Shown here one piece after another: positions 35,667 to 43,939 of a DNA stretch of 64,000 bases; the first letter of the stretch is position 1, and each line of letters opens with the position of its first letter. Made by a program: the position numbers and the translations under genes. The stretch is from NCBI GenBank assembly GCA_963715785.1, contig OY970276.1, forward strand, positions 1,860,001-1,924,000, in the 5' to 3' direction. The notes beneath the pieces are model-generated. The model had not been told where the DNA came from. It saw only the letters and a list, made by a program, of their open reading frames with translations, and did no database searches. The DNA is from LD21 sp963715785 (lineage in GTDB: Bacteria; Bacteroidota; Bacteroidia; Bacteroidales; VadinHA17).

Positions 35667-36449
35667 ATGAATCGAATCGACAAACTTTTCAAAGAGAAAA
35701 AAACTAACATACTCTCAGTATATTTTACAGCCGGATATCCGGAACTGGATTCAACGGTTACTATTATCAAAGCTCTTGAAGCTGGAGGAGCTGATATGAT
35801 TGAAATCGGGATGCCGTTTTCAGATCCGATGGCTGACGGACCAGTAATTCAACACAGCAATGAGAAAGCTCTTCGCAACGGCATGAATCTCAAGATGCTA
35901 TTCAACCAGCTCAGGAATATCAGGAATGAAATAAAAATCCCTATTATACTCATGGGATATTTAAACCCCGTTTTGCAGTTTGGAATAGAAAACTTCTGCA
36001 GAAAAGCAATGGAGACAGGAGTTGATGGAATTATTCTTCCCGATCTTCCTCCTGTGTATTATCTGAAGGAATACAAGGCCATTTTTGATAAATACAATTT
36101 GTACAATATTCTACTCATCTCTCCTCAATCATCCTCCGAAAGGATAGAAGAGATTGACCGTATAAGCAGGGGTTTTGTTTACATGGTCTCTTCATCAGCT
36201 GTGACAGGAGCCAGGGGAAGTTTCTCAGAAGATCAATTATTATATTTTAAACGTATAAGTGAAATGGAACTCTCTAACCCGCGTCTTATTGGGTTTGGGA
36301 TTTCAAATCATGAAACCTTTCTGAACTCTTCGATGTACGCAAATGGTGGTATTATCGGTTCTGCATTTGTGAAGGTCCTTGGAAGCAAAGGAGATATCAT
36401 CAGAAATATCAATAATTTTATTAAGGAGATAAGAGGTTCCGGATATTAA
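35667..36449 (+). CDS. trpA: Tryptophan synthase alpha chain
   Basis: A 260-aa TIM barrel that cleaves indole-3-glycerol phosphate and feeds indole to TrpB. Catalytic Glu is in IEIGMPFSDPMADGPVIQ and catalytic Asp in DGIILPDLPP. VSSSAVTGARG and GFGISNHE form the phosphate site. It is separated from trpB by 229 nt of repeats, unlike the tight spacing elsewhere in the operon, so equal expression with trpB is uncertain. R1 copy 4 begins just after it. Confidence 0.96.
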   Translation: MNRIDKLFKEKKTNILSVYFTAGYPELDSTVTIIKALEAGGADMIEIGMPFSDPMADGPVIQHSNEKALRNGMNLKMLFNQLRNIRNEIKIPIILMGYLNPVLQFGIENFCRKAMETGVDGIILPDLPPVYYLKEYKAIFDKYNLYNILLISPQSSSERIEEIDRISRGFVYMVSSSAVTGARGSFSEDQLLYFKRISEMELSNPRLIGFGISNHETFLNSSMYANGGIIGSAFVKVLGSKGDIIRNINNFIKEIRGSGY

Positions 36450-36463
36450 TGGCAAGGTGGGAA

Positions 36464-36677
36464 AGTTGCCAATTGAAAAAGTCAAAATCCATTAACCGCA
36501 CCCTTCGGCAAACTAAGGGTGAGGTCGCAATCCCGAGTACTCGGAATAAGCAAAGGTCGCAAAGTATATTTTTTGTTTTTGACTTTGCGTCCCGATTGCT
36601 ATCGGGATTTGCGCCTGCTTTGCGTACGGTTAAAAATGGCCTTATTAACACCTCGTGCTTTCAAGGGAATTGTTGAA
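36464..36677 (-). repeat. Dispersed repeat R1, copy 4 (inverted), after trpA
   Basis: About 214 bp in the opposite orientation to copies 1-3. Read on the minus strand it has the CGCAAAG-type left block, the ATCCCGATAGCAATCGGGA hairpin, a slightly degraded GAGTACTC palindrome, the ACCCT/AGGGT mini-hairpin and the TTAACC block. Its outer ends have diverged (AATTGAAAAAGTC at one end, TTGTTGAAAAAAC at the other). It is the most degraded copy. Confidence 0.75.
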
Positions 36678-36817
36678 AAAACATAAAAAATACTAACAAT
36701 ACCCCTAAATAATTGACGTATGTGTTAAAAAAATACATAAATAAATGAGAACACCCCCTAAAAAAGTATATATTTGTCATAAATACATATTTTTATTATT
36801 TGCCAAATTTTTTATCA

Positions 36818-38149
36818 ATGAAGAATTCTGTAAAAAGGTACCTTTTGATCTTATTTTTTGTTTTTACCAGTACTGCTGGATTATTTGCAGCTGATAACAC
36901 ACACATTGATTCCGGAGCGACTGCATGGATGCTGACATCTACAGCTCTTGTTCTATTAATGATTCCGGGACTAGCTATGTTTTATGGCGGGCTTGTCAGG
37001 TCAAAAAATGTTCTTGGGACCATTATGCATAGCTTTGTTGCTATGGGAATCATTTCAGTTTTATGGGTAATAGTAGGTTATAGTATGGCCTTTGGTAAAA
37101 ATATACTGGGAGGCTGGTTTGGCTGGAATTCCAATTATTTTTTTCTCAAAGGCATTGATACAAATATTCTGGATGCCGGAGTTCCGGAATATGTTTTTAC
37201 AATGTTCCAGGGAAAATTCGCAATTATAACTCCAGCCCTTATTGCCGGAGCTTTTGCTGAAAGAGTCAACTTTAAGGCATATTGCTTTTTTATTGCAATA
37301 TGGAGTCTGCTTGTTTATAATCCTCTCTGTCACTGGGTATGGTCTGCAGATGGATTCCTTTTTCATCTGGGAGCAAAAGGTGCGATTGATTTTGCCGGAG
37401 GAACAGTAGTTCATATATCAGCCGGAGTAAGCGGACTGGTTGCTGCAATGTTTCTCGGAGCGCGCAGGGGATATCCTTACCAGGTTATCCGTCCAAATAA
37501 TATGGTGATCACAATGCTTGGAGCCGGTTTGCTCTGGGTAGGATGGTTTGGATTCAATGCAGGCAGCAGTATATCATCCGGCCTGAGCACAGCCCAGGCT
37601 CTTACAGCCACCCAGGTCGCAGCTGCATCAGGTGCCCTTTTTTGGATCTTAATTGAAAGCCGCCATCAGGGAAAAGCCACAGCGCTCGGATTTGCATCGG
37701 GAATCCTTGCGGGGTTGGTTGCCGTGACTCCTGCGGCAGGCGTTGTGCAGCCTTATGGAGCAATGATTCTTGGTGTGCTGGCTTCAACAATTTGCTATTC
37801 ATCCATTCAGCTGAAGAATAAGCTGGGATATGACGACAGCCTTGATGCTTTTGGGATCCATGGTGTTGGCGGAATTGTTGGCGCACTTCTTCTCACATTC
37901 TTCATTCGTCCGTCATGGATGCATGATGCTGCAGTTGCAGCTGGTGGCAAATGGTCAGTGTGGAACCAGTTTGGAGTACAGGCACTGGCAGTTACCATAG
38001 CTATAACTTACGCTGCGGTTATGACGTTTATTATAATATTTGTTCTGAATAAATTCATCAGGTTTAAATCATCAGAAGATGATGAGATGGCCGGTCTTGA
38101 CAGGTCTTATCACGGAGAGAGAGGATACGGAATGTTAAATCCAAGTTAA
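36818..38149 (+). CDS. amt: Ammonium transporter Amt
   Basis: The frame opens at TTG 36800, but ATG 36818 begins a clear signal peptide (MKNSVKRYLLILFFVF...), giving 443 aa. Eleven membrane helices follow with Amt signatures: MIPGLAMFYGGLVRSKN, DFAGGTVVHISAG (pore His in helix 5), GFNAGSS and FGIHGVGGIVGA (second pore His). It imports ammonium and is normally gated by the PII protein encoded 24 nt downstream. TATATTTG at 36769-36776 is a likely -7 box, with no clear -33 partner. Confidence 0.96.
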   Translation: MKNSVKRYLLILFFVFTSTAGLFAADNTHIDSGATAWMLTSTALVLLMIPGLAMFYGGLVRSKNVLGTIMHSFVAMGIISVLWVIVGYSMAFGKNILGGWFGWNSNYFFLKGIDTNILDAGVPEYVFTMFQGKFAIITPALIAGAFAERVNFKAYCFFIAIWSLLVYNPLCHWVWSADGFLFHLGAKGAIDFAGGTVVHISAGVSGLVAAMFLGARRGYPYQVIRPNNMVITMLGAGLLWVGWFGFNAGSSISSGLSTAQALTATQVAAASGALFWILIESRHQGKATALGFASGILAGLVAVTPAAGVVQPYGAMILGVLASTICYSSIQLKNKLGYDDSLDAFGIHGVGGIVGALLLTFFIRPSWMHDAAVAAGGKWSVWNQFGVQALAVTIAITYAAVMTFIIIFVLNKFIRFKSSEDDEMAGLDRSYHGERGYGMLNPS

Positions 38150-38173
38150 TCAAAACATTGTAAATATCATAAA

Positions 38174-38518
38174 ATGAAACTTATAACTGCAATAATAAGA
38201 GAAGTTCAGCTTGATAAAGTGCGGGAGGCATTAATTGAAGCTGATATAAAAAGAATCACCGTTAGCCGTGTTTCTGGTCATGGCCAGCAGAGAATTGAGG
38301 AGATGTACCGTGGTCAGATCATCATTCCGGATCTGATACCCAAAATCAGGATTGAAATCGGCGTCAATGATGCTTTTGTTGACATAACAGTAAATGCCAT
38401 ATTGAAATCTGCCCGCACAAATGGGGCGGGGACTGTTGGTGACGGGAAAATATTCATTACCCCTCTGGAGGAATGTATAAGGATCAGGACCGGTGAGCGA
38501 GGTGGAACGGCAATTTGA
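38174..38518 (+). CDS. glnK: Nitrogen regulatory PII protein (GlnK type)
   Basis: A 114-aa PII protein. It has the N-terminal MKLITAIIREVQLDKVREAL, a T-loop with GHGQQ...MYRG whose Tyr is the possible uridylylation site, the B-loop KSARTNGAGTVGDGKIFI and a C-loop ending IRTGERGG. It sits directly after amt, the standard amt-glnK arrangement in which GlnK blocks the channel when nitrogen is sufficient. A terminator follows at 38540. Confidence 0.96.
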   Translation: MKLITAIIREVQLDKVREALIEADIKRITVSRVSGHGQQRIEEMYRGQIIIPDLIPKIRIEIGVNDAFVDITVNAILKSARTNGAGTVGDGKIFITPLEECIRIRTGERGGTAI

Positions 38519-38539
38519 TATTAAGAGGTTCCTATACTG

Positions 38540-38570
38540 AAACCCGGCTTGATAAGTCCGGGTTTTTTTT
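38540..38570 (+). terminator. Terminator of amt-glnK
   Basis: The stem AAACCCGG (38540-38547) pairs with CCGGGTTT (38558-38565) and is followed by a run of T residues. It lies 21 nt after the glnK stop. Confidence 0.88.
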
Positions 38571-38729
38571 AATCTTTCCTTTCAGAACATTCATTGATTC
38601 TTTCCGATGAATTGTTAAAAATGATTAATTGATCCAATTTGTCATTTTGATACATTGAAATTAATTTAGATATTAGGTAAATTTATCTTCTCATATATTA
38701 ATTCCTAAACTTCAAAATCTCTACTTATT

Positions 38730-40268
38730 ATGGGTCAGGTAAATATTAAGAAGAAAAATACAAAAGGCAGTAACCTTACAAGGCGACGCTTTTTAGGTAC
38801 AACCGCCTCAGCGGCTGCAGCATTTACAATTCTTCCCAGGTTCGTGCTGGGAGGTAAGGGTTATACTGCTCCAAGTGATATGATCAATGTTGCCGGAATT
38901 GGTGTTGGAAGCCAGGGAGGAGGAGATATTCAACAGATCTGCACACCTGATGTCCCAATTGTGAGGCCGCAACGCAATTTTAACGGGACTCCAATGACTA
39001 AGGAGCAAATTGAAGCGCGAGAAGCCAGGATGAAAGAGATGATGAAAAGAATGGCTCCAGCCGGAGGCAGACCAGCCACAAATACTAACGCTGCCGTTCA
39101 GATGGGAAATGCAACCGGACCGGTTAAGCTGGCCAATATCTATGCACTTTGTGATGTGGATCCTGATTATGCCGGATATATATTTAAGGGTTATCCAAAG
39201 GCCAAGATTTACAGCGACTGGCGTGAACTTCTTGATAAAGAAAAGTCAATCGATGCCGTTGTAATTGGTACTCCTGATCATAACCATGCTATGATAGCCT
39301 CTGCTTTCATGCGGGCTAAGAAACACGTTTACCTTGAAAAACCGATGGCTAAGACAATTGTTGAAGTGCGTCATCTGGCGGCTTTGGCTAAAGAAACCGG
39401 TGTAGTTACACAAATGGGAAATCAGGGTCATGCAACTGAAGGCACAAGGAAGACCGTGGAATGGATCCAGTCTGGAGTAATCGGACCTGTAAGAGAAGTA
39501 CAGTTATCTACAAACCGTCCTATGGGCTTCTGGCCCCAGGGCGATATTAAGAGACCTGAAGGAATGCCGGTTCCAAAAAACCTGAATTATGATGTATGGC
39601 TGGGCCCTGCTCCGAATAAACCTTATAATATCGATACTTTGCATTTTAACTGGAGGGGATTATGGGATTACGGAACCGGTGCTATGGGCGATATGGGTGC
39701 GCATATCTTTGATGCTCCAATATGGGCTCTCAACCTCGGCATGCCTGTAAAGATCCAGGCAACCAGTTCACCTTACAACTCCGATTATATGCCGCTTTGT
39801 GAAATGGTAACATATGAATTTCCTGCCCGCGGCGATATGCCTGCAGTAAAAGTCACCTGGTGCGACGGCGGCCTCAGACCTCCCAGACCTGATGTACTTG
39901 AAGGTGGCCGAGCAATGAAGGATGCTACCTACTATGGCGAAAAAGGCATTATCACTCATGGAAGCCATGGAGCCATTCCTGAACTAATACCGGGAAATCC
40001 CGATTTCAAAGGTCCGGATGCATGGCTGCCCCGTACCGGCAATATTTTCGAAGATTGGATCGATGCTATTAAAAATAATAAAAAATCGTGTAACGATTTT
40101 TCTATTTCTTCAAAATTAACTGAGATAATGCTTCTGACAAATATTGCTGTTAAACATCAGCGTGATGATGTTACTCTGGAGTATGATGCCGAGAATATGA
40201 AGATCACTAATCTGCCGGAAGCAAATAGTTTGTTTCAGTATGAATATCGTTCCGGATGGAGCCTGTAA
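38730..40268 (+). CDS. Gfo/Idh/MocA family oxidoreductase, Tat-exported
   Basis: A 512-aa protein with a twin-arginine signal (LTRRRFLGTTASAAAAF, residues 17-33). The NAD-binding Rossmann domain follows (VAGIGVGSQGG, ALCDVDPDYAG, DAVVIGTPDHNHA) with the conserved EKPMAKT motif of Gfo/Idh/MocA enzymes near residue 205, and a C-terminal substrate domain. An insertion of about 50 residues, rich in Met/Ala/Asn and Lys/Glu, separates the first two Rossmann strands. Exported members typically act on sugars using a tightly bound cofactor. It lies 42 nt before a Tat-exported TIM-barrel isomerase, suggesting two steps of one pathway. Confidence 0.92.
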   Translation: MGQVNIKKKNTKGSNLTRRRFLGTTASAAAAFTILPRFVLGGKGYTAPSDMINVAGIGVGSQGGGDIQQICTPDVPIVRPQRNFNGTPMTKEQIEAREARMKEMMKRMAPAGGRPATNTNAAVQMGNATGPVKLANIYALCDVDPDYAGYIFKGYPKAKIYSDWRELLDKEKSIDAVVIGTPDHNHAMIASAFMRAKKHVYLEKPMAKTIVEVRHLAALAKETGVVTQMGNQGHATEGTRKTVEWIQSGVIGPVREVQLSTNRPMGFWPQGDIKRPEGMPVPKNLNYDVWLGPAPNKPYNIDTLHFNWRGLWDYGTGAMGDMGAHIFDAPIWALNLGMPVKIQATSSPYNSDYMPLCEMVTYEFPARGDMPAVKVTWCDGGLRPPRPDVLEGGRAMKDATYYGEKGIITHGSHGAIPELIPGNPDFKGPDAWLPRTGNIFEDWIDAIKNNKKSCNDFSISSKLTEIMLLTNIAVKHQRDDVTLEYDAENMKITNLPEANSLFQYEYRSGWSL

Positions 40269-40310
40269 TTTTATTATTAGTTCAATTAAAGTAATTATAA
40301 TATCTGATCA

Positions 40311-41375
40311 ATGGAAAACAATAACTCAGTTAAAAAGAACCTGTCGAGACGTAAATTCCTCGGCAGCACAGCAACAGTTGCTGCATTTTCGATGATGCCA
40401 ATAAGCCTGTTCGGCAAAAACAGCCCGGCTGTCAGGGTAAAATCAGGTGCGGCTCCCGAATCAAACTTTGGCGGTGTTCAGATTGGTGCCATAACCTATA
40501 GCTGGAGAACCATGCCGGGTGGAGTTGAGAATATTATTAAGTATTGCCTGCAGGGAGGAATTAGCTCTGTCGAGTTGATGAGCGGCGATGTTGAAGAATT
40601 TCTGGGCGCACCAGAGAACCCCATGATGAAAATATTCAGTGCCATGCCTCCACCTCCAAAAGCTCCGGCAGGTACTCCTCCCGCTCCTTTTAAAAGACCT
40701 GAACTCACTGAGGAGCAGAAAGCTGAAATAGCAAAGTACAATCAGGACGTAAAAGCATGGCGTATTGCTCTGCCTATGTCAAAATTCGAAACCGTCCGTA
40801 AAATGTTCGATGATGCAGGCATAAAAATTCATATTGTTAAATTTTCTCCTGCAAGATGGTCAGATGAAGAGATCGACTACGCCTTCAAAGCTGCTAAGAT
40901 TCTGGGAGCCAAGGGAGTATCCGAAGAAATTGGAGAGGAAGCAGTTAAGAGACTCGCTCCATTTGCTGAAAAACATGGGTTATATGCAATATTCCACCAG
41001 CACATGCAATTTGCGACTCCAGGTTTCAGCTATGATCCGTTCCTGGCAGTTTCACCTGCCGTTATGCTTAACTTCGATTCAGGTCACTTTTTCGGATCTA
41101 CCGGTATACATCCGAACACAATTCTGGAAAAGTATCACGATCGTATAGTCAGCATTCACATCAAGGATAAGACAGGTCCGAAAACCGATCCAGCCAATAC
41201 GAATCAGGTATGGGGTCAGGGTCAGGCTCCGCTTGAAGATATCCTTTTGCTGATAAAACAAAAAGGATGGCCTATTTTCTGCGATATTGAACTTGAATAC
41301 GACCCTAAACCGTGGTCAGATGCAGTTAAAGAAGTAAGGACCTGTGTTCATTATGCACGGCAGATCCTTATATAG
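40311..41375 (+). CDS. Sugar phosphate isomerase/epimerase-like TIM barrel, Tat-exported
   Basis: A 354-aa protein with a Tat signal (LSRRKFLGSTATVAAF). The AP endonuclease 2/xylose isomerase-like barrel follows: QIGAITYSWR, GISSVELMSGD, GIKIHIVKFSP, HQHMQFA, LNFDSGHFFGS, IHIKDKTGP and CDIELEYDP, which together carry the His/Asp/Glu residues that bind the metal. A Pro/Ala/Lys-rich insert (about 108-135) is unusual. It probably isomerises or epimerises a sugar or polyol together with the Gfo/Idh enzyme upstream. The substrate is unknown. Confidence 0.88.
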   Translation: MENNNSVKKNLSRRKFLGSTATVAAFSMMPISLFGKNSPAVRVKSGAAPESNFGGVQIGAITYSWRTMPGGVENIIKYCLQGGISSVELMSGDVEEFLGAPENPMMKIFSAMPPPPKAPAGTPPAPFKRPELTEEQKAEIAKYNQDVKAWRIALPMSKFETVRKMFDDAGIKIHIVKFSPARWSDEEIDYAFKAAKILGAKGVSEEIGEEAVKRLAPFAEKHGLYAIFHQHMQFATPGFSYDPFLAVSPAVMLNFDSGHFFGSTGIHPNTILEKYHDRIVSIHIKDKTGPKTDPANTNQVWGQGQAPLEDILLLIKQKGWPIFCDIELEYDPKPWSDAVKEVRTCVHYARQILI

Positions 41376-41404
41376 AAATTGATTTTATAAAAGTCATTTA
41401 CAGT

Positions 41405-41464
41405 AAAGAGGTTGTTTCAAAATCATTTTGTGACTTTCGTCACTTTTGAGACACCTCTTTATTT
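41405..41464 (+). terminator. Terminator after the isomerase gene
   Basis: A long stem (41405-41422 with 41444-41460, one bulge) carries a nested GTGAC/GTCAC hairpin and is followed by an AT-rich tail. It lies 30 nt after the stop at 41375. Confidence 0.7.
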
Positions 41465-41644
41465 TATTCATCAGGCAGATTGCCAGCATGAACACAAATT
41501 TTATTGGCTGAGTTCTTCATCCAATATATAACAATATATCCTATTAAATTATTATAAAAGTTCATCTGCCTGAATATGAACAATATCAGGAGAATCAATG
41601 TTTATTATTCCAACTTCTCTGTTCAACCATTAATATTATATTTT

Positions 41645-42151
41645 ATGAAAAAATTGCAATTTGTTACAATAGCTGTGGTAGTTGCTGCCCTCTGCACCAG
41701 CGGATTAGATGCACAAACTGCTGCTGCGAAGCTTGACCAGGTAGAGCTTATGAAACAGTTTATCGGCACCTGGAAAAATGAAACCAACAAGGACACTGTT
41801 TATACTGCTGAATTTACCCCATACGGCAATGGCGGTCTCGAATTCATTCTTACAAGTGAGACTCAGGGCAAAGTCTGGATGGAGATGAAACAACTGTGGG
41901 GATATGATAAAAAAAGTGATAAGGTAGTTGTTGCCGGGCTGATGAAGGATTCTCCGGATATCATGCTTCAGTCTACCTGGTTCACAGCAAAAAACAGATG
42001 CGAACAGGTTCCGTATCAATATGCATCAGAACCTGAGCTGGCGAATTTTCATGTAATATTCGAAATAAAATCGCCTGATCTTGTCTTAAGGAATGAGATT
42101 GTGAATAACAAATCAGTCTATGTAGAGACCTATAAGAGAGTAAAAATGTGA
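41645..42151 (+). CDS. Secreted protein of unknown function (lipocalin-like beta barrel)
   Basis: The frame opens at 41576, but ATG 41645 (MKKLQFVTIAVVVAAL...) begins a standard signal peptide with cleavage after LDAQ, giving 168 aa. The mature part starts LDQVELMKQFIGTWKNE and is rich in alternating beta strands (GGLEFILTSETQ, MKQLWGYDKKSDKVVVAGL, VIFEIKSPDLVLRNEI, YVETYKRVKM). This resembles small lipocalin/DUF1579-type barrels that open with a GTW motif. No catalytic residues stand out. It lies between the Tat-exported isomerase and the convergent 42243 gene. Confidence 0.75.
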   Translation: MKKLQFVTIAVVVAALCTSGLDAQTAAAKLDQVELMKQFIGTWKNETNKDTVYTAEFTPYGNGGLEFILTSETQGKVWMEMKQLWGYDKKSDKVVVAGLMKDSPDIMLQSTWFTAKNRCEQVPYQYASEPELANFHVIFEIKSPDLVLRNEIVNNKSVYVETYKRVKM

Positions 42152-42242
42152 TTTAAAACAGGGAGATTTAATTTAGGAAATAAGATTCTGGCATCCCTGT
42201 TGCACATTTTTATTTTAAATGGCCGAATAATTCCCGGATTTT

Positions 42243-43289
42243 TCAGGAATACCAGGGTCTTTCCCGTTTTCCGAGGCTGCCAAGTATATCAATGGCGGTA
42301 TTAACATCATCCACCACCTGGAAATCATACATGCCAAGGCATATGAAGTCAGCGCCATTCTCGTAAGCCCAGCGTATCCCGTCTTCAGGAGGTATTGAAC
42401 CTGCTGCCAGTACTTTGAAACCAAACATCGGAACTTCAATCGACTTGAATGTCTCTATAGTTTGCAGATAGAACTGATCCCACATATTGTCGTTCCATTT
42501 ATTACGATCCGTGATTCGTTTTTCAGGATATGACGGGTATTCTTTCCTGTTTTCCGGCGGAGTAACAGACCAGTAATTGTCGTGATGGAAAGTTTTATAA
42601 TAAAAATCAGGTTTAACACCCACATTTAGCGAGGCCTGAATACTTTTAATCGAATGAGCTCCGACACCTGCCAGGAGGCCCTGGGAGTGGATAAAATCAA
42701 CAGTCTTCAGAAGCACATCAATTGAATTGGTTTTTGCCAGGCCGTCAACATTTTCTCCCTGGATATATATGAAATCTGCGCCATCGGCAACTGCCTTTTT
42801 AACAGGTGCAAGTCTGTCTTCGGGCTGGCCGATGGAACATTGACATACATTCATCATTTTGCTTCCGGTTTCCTTTTTGAATTCATTGAATGCTTTGTAT
42901 TGAAATTCAACGAGATTACAAAAATTAATACCCGACTGTTCGGCAAGCGCCCATGTCTCTTTCATCTTTGTTTCCGTATGCCAGTGCTTGCTTAGCTGAC
43001 CGACATAAGGAAGATCCCTTGAATGTGACCATCCGCCCATAGGATTGCACCCCAGAACAAGCCTGCTGATCTCATATTTGCCCAGCTTTCCTTTTGGCAG
43101 CTTCCCTTTGAGGTTTTTTAAAGAGGCTTTTGACTCCTCAGTAAGATAACTGTTGTCCTTTGCTAAAACACGTGCAGCAGATGAGATGATCGAAAAACCT
43201 CCAAGAAAAGGAAGAACTGCTATTCCCTTTAGCAGGTTCCTTCTGCTTACTGATACTTCGGATTTTTTTTCTGCTTTTTTACTTTTCAT
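42243..43289 (-). CDS. Tat-exported TIM-barrel protein, aldo/keto reductase-like
   Basis: A 348-aa protein with a twin-arginine signal (VSRRNLLKGIAVLPFLG). The barrel opens with LGKYEISRLVLGCNPMGGW, as in aldo/keto reductases. AEQSGINFCNLVEFQY, ADGADFIYIQGENVDGL, GLLAGVGAHSIKSIQA, FGFKVLAAG and GADFICLGMYDFQVVDDV follow, spaced like barrel strands. The standard Asp-Tyr-Lys-His tetrad is not clear, so catalysis as an AKR is not assured. It is the third Tat-exported protein in 5 kb. A ferredoxin-like remnant lies upstream. Confidence 0.75.
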   Translation of the reverse strand: MKSKKAEKKSEVSVSRRNLLKGIAVLPFLGGFSIISSAARVLAKDNSYLTEESKASLKNLKGKLPKGKLGKYEISRLVLGCNPMGGWSHSRDLPYVGQLSKHWHTETKMKETWALAEQSGINFCNLVEFQYKAFNEFKKETGSKMMNVCQCSIGQPEDRLAPVKKAVADGADFIYIQGENVDGLAKTNSIDVLLKTVDFIHSQGLLAGVGAHSIKSIQASLNVGVKPDFYYKTFHHDNYWSVTPPENRKEYPSYPEKRITDRNKWNDNMWDQFYLQTIETFKSIEVPMFGFKVLAAGSIPPEDGIRWAYENGADFICLGMYDFQVVDDVNTAIDILGSLGKRERPWYS

Positions 43290-43365
43290 ACCGGATTTTG
43301 TTTCATGGTTAGGATAACCAAGGTACGAAATTTCAGCCGGAGAATTGCCTGTAAATCTCTGTTAA

Positions 43366-43470
43366 TTATTCCCTGAATAAAGAAACTGCCGCTTTCATTA
43401 ATGAGGAGACAGGAAGGCCCTGAGGACAAACTTCCTCGCATTCCCTGCATTCCGTGCATTTTCCAGGTTT
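43366..43470 (-). pseudogene. Remnant of a [4Fe-4S] ferredoxin-like C-terminus
   Basis: The minus strand reads CKGKPGKCTECRECEEVCPQG then LPVSSLMKAAVSLFRE and a stop. Four Cys spaced C-x2-C-x2-C-x3-CP form a [4Fe-4S] ligand set, as at the C-terminus of some aldo/keto reductases. No start is visible, and the upstream side merges into hairpin sequence at 43505-43574, so it looks like the tail of a lost gene. Confidence 0.6.
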
Positions 43471-43504
43471 GCCTTTACATCGGGGTGGCCTCCGGATAGT
43501 CTAT

Positions 43505-43574
43505 CCTGTCGGACTTATTGCCGATGACAGGCAGGCGCATACATCCGAATCAGGCTAACGGAGATTGTATGTGC
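43505..43574. repeat. Pair of hairpin sequences in the 43.3-43.6 kb intergenic region
   Basis: CCTGTCGG (43505) pairs with the CCGATGACAGG side (43521-43531). GCGCATACA (43535-43543) pairs with TGTATGTGC (43566-43574) with one G-U pair. They resemble dispersed cruciform repeats. No gene is seen here apart from the ferredoxin remnant. Confidence 0.5.
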
Positions 43575-43643
43575 AGATAAGCCCACTCAGGGCCATTGGC
43601 TAAATATTATTTATCTTTGTATGTTAACTAAAAAGACAATAAA

Positions 43644-43841
43644 ATGGCATTCAAAATATTCAAGCAAATGGGGAAAGAGGTAATACTCAACCTGGAGAAT
43701 ATTATCTCAATTAAGACAGATGAAACCTCACACAAGACTGTGATCTACTCTGTCGGACAATCCAATGAAGTGGATGGGTCGCTGGACGAAATGAAGGAGA
43801 TATTTGGTGTTGGGCCTAAGAAGGAAGTGCGAGGCTTCTAG
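43644..43841 (+). CDS. Small conserved-looking protein, 65 aa, unknown function
   Basis: A clean frame from ATG 43644 with balanced composition and no signal peptide. Residues 1-45 predict three beta strands (FKIFKQMGKEVILNLENIISIKTDE, TVIYSVGQSNEVDGS), then a helix (LDEMKEIF) and a basic tail. The VILNLENIISI segment recalls FlbD-like small proteins and LytTR strands, but the match is weak. TTTG of an ATTTATCTTTG sequence lies just upstream (43609-43619) and may be a promoter -7 box. It could be a small regulator. Confidence 0.6.
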   Translation: MAFKIFKQMGKEVILNLENIISIKTDETSHKTVIYSVGQSNEVDGSLDEMKEIFGVGPKKEVRGF

Positions 43842-43939
43842 GATTAATATCATTTTCCCGGGAGTTGTCACTCTTTCGAAAAAGATGCACATGCATCAGA
43901 TGGCATATTTTCTGGATTAATGGTGAGGATGTAATCATA

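Noticed and set aside
36449..36676. Open frames on both strands after trpA
   Set aside because: They read through R1 copy 4 and have repeat-derived composition with no protein-like pattern.
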